Origin: Muribaculaceae bacterium
GTDB lineage: Bacteria; Pseudomonadota; Alphaproteobacteria; Rs-D84
Reading direction: 5' to 3'
NCBI GenBank assembly: GCA_023665245.1
Contig: JAMPEH010000121.1
Location: 1-7,059, forward strand
Length of the DNA: 7,059 bases
Below the pieces are notes generated by a model that was not told the origin of the DNA, ran no database searches, and saw only the letters and a list, made by a program, of their open reading frames with translations. Positions 1-6,400 of this stretch are shown piece after piece (within the stretch, counting starts at the first letter, position 1; every line of letters starts with the position of its first letter). The position numbers and the translations under genes are program-made.

Positions 1-398
1 GTGGCCACGCTGCCCCGGGTGATAAAGTCGTTGGGACCAAATTCACCGCTGGGGTAGCCGATGACGTAGTGCTTGTGGAGGGGCTCATAGACCGCGTAGT
101 AGACCGTATCCTTGGTGATTCGAGTATCGGCGGGGTTCACCATAGTGGGCTCAGCCTTCTCCGGGTCAGTAGTAGACCAACCCACAAAGGCCCAGTTCCC
201 CAGGCCCTGCACGCCTGGGATCTTGCTGGCGGCAGGCTTGGTGTCCGAAGGGATGGAGTCCGTCGTCTTGTCTGCGCTGACTCCCTTTGCCCCCAGTCGG
301 TACTCGATATTGCAGGGGCACCCCGCCCCGGCGGCGGGTACCGCCAGGGCGAGGGTCAGAACGATAATCAGGGTCAAACTCAAAATTCTTTTGTACAT
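1..398 (-). CDS. Second SLH-family surface protein, N-terminal 132 residues only
   Basis: ATG at 398-396, preceded by AGGAGG with 10 bases between; the frame is open to position 3 and the rest lies outside. Residues 1-25 form a Sec signal peptide: K3/R4, a hydrophobic core (about 5-20) and an A-G-A site before G26. The mature part starts GCPCNIEYRLG and forms an InlB B-like repeat (about 27-105, with FVGWS and the closing ITKDTVYYAVYE). It continues into HKHYVIGYPSGEFGP, the second half of an SLH motif, with ITRGS at 126-130. The same order occurs in the C-terminal module of the neighbouring giant protein: over the last 25 visible residues (108-132) 19 are identical to its residues 1945-1969. 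By that comparison two more SLH repeats probably follow off-window. Likely role: a small wall-bound protein made with its giant neighbour; no enzymatic function is visible. Confidence 0.9.
   Translation of the reverse strand, partial: MYKRILSLTLIIVLTLALAVPAAGAGCPCNIEYRLGAKGVSADKTTDSIPSDTKPAASKIPGVQGLGNWAFVGWSTTDPEKAEPTMVNPADTRITKDTVYYAVYEPLHKHYVIGYPSGEFGPNDFITRGSVA
75..320 (-). other. InlB B-like (Flg_new / Listeria-Bacteroides type) repeat in the downstream protein
   Basis: Residues ~27-108 of the second protein: an initial beta strand (NIEYRLG), a variable Ser/Thr/Pro/Lys-rich loop, then FVGWSTTDP and a closing strand ITKDTVYYAVYE. The F-x-GW-S and DT-x-YYAVY pair is characteristic of the InlB B-repeat / Flg_new fold, a small beta-grasp-like module common between ectodomain and anchor in Gram-positive surface proteins. 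It matches the equivalent block of the giant protein in order and spacing, but the central loop differs in length and sequence. Confidence 0.75.
324..398 (-). other. Sec signal peptide of the downstream SLH protein
   Basis: Residues 1-25 begin MYKRILSLTLIIVLTLALAV and continue PAAGA. They show a short basic N-region, a Leu/Ile/Val/Thr core and a small-residue AxA-type cleavage site (A23-G24-A25). Predicted cleavage leaves GCPCN at the mature N-terminus. C27 follows G24-A25-G26, which is a poor lipobox because Leu or similar is expected three residues before Cys. Type I cleavage is therefore preferred over lipoprotein processing. Confidence 0.85.
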
Positions 399-408
399 TT
401 CCCGTGTG

Positions 409-414
409 CCTCCT
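409..414 (-). promoter_or_regulatory. Shine-Dalgarno of the downstream SLH gene, abutting the upstream stop codon
   Basis: Reading the minus strand, the junction is TGA-GAGGAGG-CACACGGGAA-ATG. AGGAGG is a full consensus Shine-Dalgarno with 10 bases to the ATG at 398. It begins two bases after the stop of the giant gene, and the whole intergenic gap is 17 bases. There is no room for a promoter or terminator, so the genes should share a transcript. A ribosome finishing the first gene would cover this site, which favours translational coupling. It also fixes the start of the second gene. Confidence 0.85.
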
Positions 415-415
415 C

Positions 416-3400
416 TCAGTCAGCCAGGCTGAACTTCTTCAGCAGCGCGGACACGACCGTGCTGGGGCCGCCATCGTTGGCGTCGTCATGATAGCGCCAC
501 TTCTCGTCGATCCAGCACTTCGTCCATTGTTCGGGCACGACATAGCCCCTGGGCTGGGTGTCGTCCACCGTGAACTCGTGGTCGTTGGCGGCTTCAATGA
601 TCTCGTAGTAGGCCCACTGGTCTTGGGTCACATCGGGCCAGGTCATGTACTCGGTTGTGCCATCCTCGGTGTTGTTGCTGGCAACGCCGGTATGGACGTA
701 CTCGGTCAGGCCCTCCAGGCCCTCAGCGTTGACACCGCGGCCCAGGTAGGCATTGAAGATCTTCACCGTCTCGTCCCGGCGGATGGGATTGACGGGCTTG
801 AAGGTGCCGTCGGTGTAGCCGTTGACCCAGCCGTTGATATAGGCGGTGTAGATGCCGTCCACGGCCCAGGTGCCAGCGTCACCGATGTCAGTAAAGGGCA
901 CGCTTCCACCGGTCTGGACGCCGTTGAGGCGGGCCATGACCAGGGCCAGCTCCTGACGGCTGATGGGCTGGTTGGGCTTGAATGTGCCATCCTCATAGCC
1001 ATTGAACACACCGTACTTGGAGCAGTAGGCAATGGCGCTGGCGGCCCAGTGGCCATTCACATCGGTGTAGCCGCCCGGATTGCCGTAGTCGGCGCCCTCC
1101 ACGAAGTTGGGCAGCACCGCACGGGCGATGATGGTGGCCACAGAGGCGCGGTCGATGTTATCGGCGGGGCCGAAGTTGCCGTTGGGATAGCCGATGACAT
1201 AGTGCTTGTGGATGGGCGGCTGCGGCACGGCGTAGACAATCTGGTACACCGCGTAGAAGGTGGTGTCACCGGTGATGGACATAGCCTTGGGATCGGTCAG
1301 GGTCCGCTTGGCGTCCTGTTCGGCATTGCCTGTGGGACCATTCAAACTCCAGCCCAGGAACTTGTAGCCAGCCAGAGCGTTGACGTTGGGTACGATCTTG
1401 ACCTTGCTGCCGCTGACCATTTCCATGGTGGGATCATTGGTGGTGCCGTAGAGGCCCAGCAGGTAAGTCACCTGGTTGGGACAGCTCGTACCGCCGCCAC
1501 CGCCGCCACCGGGCTGGGTGATCTGGATGGTCAGGGTGTAGGTGGCCTTCACCACCTCGCCGTTGACGTCTACGCCCTTGGCCTCCAGCGTCAGGGTGTA
1601 GGTACCGGCTTCCGCGGTGTCCACATCGCTCAGATCCAGTTCCGCGAAGGTCCAGTTCTTGTTGCTGGCCTTATCCAGCTCAGGCAGAGGCACCAGTTTG
1701 GTGGCGGTGCAGTCCAAGCCCAGTCTATAAATGCTATCGGATGGGATGTCACTCCGGATGCTGAGCTCCATGTTGTATGTGATACCATCATAGGAGCCCA
1801 GGTTGATGGTGTACCGGCCCAACTGGCCGCCCACGGTGGTGCTGATCCTGCGGGTGTCGTTCACCGCAGGTCCGGTCTTGTCCCGTTCGTTGTCACGGTT
1901 CACGTCATCGAACATCAGGGTGGGTGTGGGAGCCTTGACCACTTGGATGGTGAGCTCATAGGTGGCAACTACCTCGTTGCCATAGGGATCCTCGCCCTTG
2001 GCCTCCAGCTTCAAGTTGTAGCTGCCTAGTGCGATCATTCTGGTGTCCACGCCGGTCAGATCCAGGGTGTAGATCGTCTTGTTGACGTCCGTGTCGGGCT
2101 GGACCTGGTAGAGGTCGCCCAGGCTGTCCGGCGCGGTCAGATCCAAGGTGTAGCCGCCAGGCAGCATCTTCTCCAGTTCTGTAACGGTCACACCGGTGAC
2201 GGTGTTGTCATAGGCGCCCAGCTTGATCAGGTACTTGTCCAGGCTCTGGCCCTTTTCCACGGTAATGGTCTGGCGGACCGCGATTGGACTGTGGGGCACC
2301 TTATCGTTGGCGTTCAGCGCATTGACATCCTCAAACTCCAGGTGGGACTTCTTAGGCAGCGGGGTCTCCTTGATTAGGGTGACCTTCTCTTTGGCCTCGT
2401 CCTGGCCGGTGGGCTTGTGGGTCACCTCGGCGTCATAGTCCTCATCGGGAGCCTTGTCGCCGGCGGTGTAGTTGGGCTCTTCACCCTCGGGGGCCTTATC
2501 CTCGTAGATGTAGTTGGGATCGGCGGTCAGGGTAACGGTGGCGGTGTAATCCTTGCCGTCCTCAAATTCCTTGGTGGGATCCACGGGCTTGCCGGTCTCA
2601 TCGGTCCACTCCACCTTGGGATCGATGGGTGTGTTCCCATGCCGGTCTGGTGTGTTGGGCTTGATATCCTCGCCCTCAGGATCGGTGGCGGCGACGGTGA
2701 TGGTGGTGTCAGGCTTTCCGCCGGGAGTAGGATCGGTCAGATCGGTAACATGGGCCTGGGCGATGATCTTGGGCTGGACGGTGAAGACCAGCTCATAGGT
2801 GGCTACCACATCAGGATCGCCTCCGGCTTCGGCCAGTTTAGGCGTGCTGTAGCCCGCGGCGGTAAAGCTGATCTTGTGCTCACCCACCCACAGGCCGGTG
2901 GTGGCGTTCAAGGCGGTGAGGTTCACGGTGAACTCCAGATCCTCATCCACCGTATCACCCTTGACGAAAGAGGGCAGGGTGCCATCCACGGCGAAGCCCT
3001 TAGTCCCCGAATCCTCCGTGAGGGTCAGGTCATAGATCGTGCCGATCTTCTGGAGCTTGACAGTATAGCTGGGCTCGGTGTCCAAATAGACCACGTACTC
3101 ACCCTTACGGTAGGTCGTCGTGTCGTACTCCAGTTCTTCCGGTGCCTTGGTCGGGTCGGTGTCCACCCTGGCGGGGCTATAGTCGTCGCCCCGGCGAACA
3201 TCGTCAGCGTCTACAATGATATCGGCGAACATCAGGCTCATGGGCGGCTTGTGGGCATCCACGTTCTTGGTCACGCTAGCAGGCTTGTAGTTCCACTTCT
3301 CCGTCCCGGTGAGCGGCTTATACTCCACGGTGAAGGTGTAATTGGCGGGGCCCTCCTGATAGGTGCCGGGATTCACGCTCCACTTGGCCGTATAGGCGCT

Positions 3401-6400
3401 GGCCACATTCACCGTGCCGTCCTTGGCGGTGGTATTACCTTCGGCGGTGTTCTTGCCGTCGGCAATCGCGGTGGCGGGTACTACATCTTCGACGATCTGG
3501 TTGACCACGTTGGTATAGGTAAACTGATCCTTGTCCACGCCGCGGCCGCTGGTGGGATCGGCAGGCGTAAAGCTATCACCCACGATCTCCAGCTGACCAG
3601 GCTCCACATTCACGGTGAAGGTGGTGTAGTAAGTCTCGTCGGTACCGGCAATCACAGCCTTGACATAGAGCACGATCTCATCGGGCACCATCTTGTCGGC
3701 CAGGTTGTCCTCGTAATCCTTGAAATCGGTAGCGCCCTTGGTCTGGACGTTCACATCGGTGGCCCGGTAATCATCATCGAAGGTGACCGCGCCGGTACCG
3801 GTGTTCAGCGCCAACCAGTCGGGCATCTTGTTGTCACCCTCGCTGTTGTAGTAAACGTTGCCGGGCAGCGTGGTCACGCCCAGGTAGGTCTTGACCTCAT
3901 CCTCGGTGAGGACGCTGTAGACGAAAGTGGGATCGTATGCGGCGAGATCCCAGCCCTTCGCGATATCCTTGGGATCAGGATTGGTCACAGGGGTCTGCGC
4001 CTCAAAGGCCTTGCCGCCATAGAGCACCATGGCGGTACCGGGCTTGAAGGTGATGACCGGTTTGACCTGGTACTGAGGCATATAGTTGCCGCCTGCGATG
4101 CTGCCGTCATTGGTACTGCTCACCGCAAAGGTAGATGTGTAGTTGGCGGCGCTGGCGAGCTTTCCACCAGGGATAGTGACCTCAAATTCCACCATCTCGC
4201 CCAGGCCCAGGGTGAAGCCCAGCTGGGTCACATCGGTGGTACCGTCCTTCGGGGTACCGTCGGCGTTATAGACCGTCACCTGGGTCAGGTCCGCAATCAA
4301 ATTCCCCACATCCGTCTGGCCGATGGTAAAGTTGGACAGCGGCATGGCGCCGTTGTTCTCCACCCGGGCGATGTAGGTCAGCACATCGCCCTTGGCGGTG
4401 CTGTAGCCCTGGGTCAGGGCCAGGTCGCCGGTCTTGTTGAAGGCGGGAGGATTGACAAACCCACCATCAGGCAGCGTGCCGCCCCGGTTGGCGTTGGGCG
4501 CACCGTCCACATTGACCCGGTTATCGAAGTTATCCCACCACTTGATGGAATTGCTGCCGTATTGGATCTGGATGGTGTTGCCCGCATGCTTGTTCACGAC
4601 ATCCCCATCGCTGGTCACGTTGACGATCTTGCCGGGGTTACTGGTATTCGTCAGATCGGTGGCGTTCCAGGTATAGCCGTCCACGATGGTCCTCTGACCG
4701 CCTACCGCCGCGACCTCAAAAGCCCCGGCGGGCACGTTCTGGAAGGTCACCACCGCGCCGTCCACACCGCCATTGGTGATGCTGCTGGCATTCCAGGTGG
4801 TGCTGCCGGCGTTGGGCTCCTTGCCGGTGTCGTCAGGCTTCAGCGTAGCGCTCTCGATCTTGGGGGTGATGCCAGCTGGCATGTCGGTATTGGCCGGAGT
4901 ATTGTCCTTGACCACGAAGGTCACATCAAAGAGCTTCTGCTCCAGCTTGGCGGCAAAATTCTTCACACCGTCCACGGCGATGTCGCTGCTGGAAATCTCG
5001 GCGGCGTAGGCGATACCTGCGCCGGTGGCAGCGCTGGTCCAGTTGGTGCTGTTGGCGTCCACCATAGCGCTCAGGGTGTGGAGCGGCTGGGCCCCAGTCT
5101 CAGACCAGGACTTCACCTTGGCGGTGGCGTTGCCGCTGGCCTTGGTGGCATCCACCGTCACCTTCACGCTCATGCCGGCCAGCACGGGGGTAGTGACAGA
5201 GGTGTTGGTCCCGGTGGGAGCGGGCAATTTGTCGCCCCTGGTATAGGTGGTCACATCCTTGTCATCAGACACCGCCACGCTCAGCGCGTTCTGGATGGCG
5301 TTGGCCGCCTTGCCCGTCCCAGTGCTGCCGGGCAGGTAAGAGGCAAAGCCGTCGTGGGTATTGACCACACTCATATTGGGGGTGTGGGTCACGGCGAAGT
5401 AAGGCACGGTGGCCTTGAGATTGGTGGTGGTAGCATTCACAAAGCCCAGAGTCTTGTCGGTGTTCACAAAGTTCGTACCGTCTTTGTAGCTGGGCGCGTA
5501 GACCTCATAGGTCTTGGTCAGGTCGATGGGAGCCTGGTACACCCGCTCGGTGCCGTTCCAGGTGGTCGCCCAGGTGCCGGCGCCGGTAGTGAAGGTGCCA
5601 TCCCCATTATCAGTGACATTCAAGGTCCCGCCCTGCTCCACCAGGAAGACCACATAACCCGGATCGGCGGTGCCGGAAACAGGCTGGGTGTTACCGTTCA
5701 AGGTGATTTCCACACCCACCGTCCGCTTGGCTTGGATCACATCAGAAATAGCCTTATCCACGGCGTTGGTCTTGTTCGCCGTGGTGTTGGGCGCGTAAGC
5801 AATGAGGTAGAAGTTCCGGTCCATATCAGCGGCAGTCAGGGTGTATTCCTTGCTGTTGGCGTTGGCGCTCTTCACCTGGTAGCCGGTGTAGCTGGTGGTC
5901 AGCGCGCCGCTGGCGTTCACGCTGAAGCGGCCCTTGATGGTCTCCTTGTCCGCCGTTTCGGTCTTGGGTACGCTGACCCAGGCGAAGTGGACATCGTCAT
6001 CGGTCAGGCCGGCAGTAAAGGCGTCCTTCTGGTCGGGCTTATTGCTGACCTTCACCATCACATTGTTCAAGCTCTTGTCGTTGGTGTCGTCATAGCCCTT
6101 GGCCTGGAGCTTGTCACCCTCGCCGGGCATGCCGATAGCGGTGGCATCCCCATTCACCTGGGTGGCGACGCTCTGGATAGGCTGCTGGTCAATGGTCAGA
6201 TCCAGCACGTAGTACACGTACACCGTACCGGCGGTGCTAGTGCCCTTGAAGCGGAAGACAAAGGCTCCACTATCCTTGCTCCAGGCGTCAGTCCCCAGCG
6301 TCAGGGTAGCCGCGTCGACGGCGGGGTTGGTTGCATTGCCATAGGCGGCCTTGGCGGGCACCTTGGTGCCCGTGGCCATCACATTGCTCAGGGTCAAGGT

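Noticed and set aside
318..330. Lipoprotein processing at C27 of the downstream protein
   Set aside because: The residues before Cys are G-A-G; a lipobox normally needs Leu or a similar residue at -3, and a good type I AxA site precedes the Cys.
69..491. Plus-strand frames over the left 490 bases
   Set aside because: They overlap the junction and the signal-peptide-bearing minus-strand gene, have no convincing ribosome binding site or domain, and cross the end of the giant gene.
763..1269. Minus-strand short frames inside the SLH region
   Set aside because: They are out-of-frame readings of SLH-coding DNA, rich in Pro/Ser/Thr/Ala from GC-rich codons; the in-frame SLH motifs explain this DNA fully.
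404..2029. A 541-codon plus-strand open frame antisense to the giant gene
   Set aside because: It lies in exact codon-to-codon register opposite the giant gene, so a stop needs a TTA, CTA or TCA codon on the real strand, and the C/G-ending codon bias almost excludes these. It ends precisely opposite a CTA Leu codon (residue 1672). Its Gly/Val/His/Asp-rich translation shows no domain, while the minus strand carries clear SLH motifs there.
2223..6095. Several 66-81 codon plus-strand frames
   Set aside because: All lie opposite the giant gene, with hydrophobic/Ser/Val-rich translations typical of antisense readings of Thr/Asp/Asn-rich coding sequence, and I found no start signals or domains.
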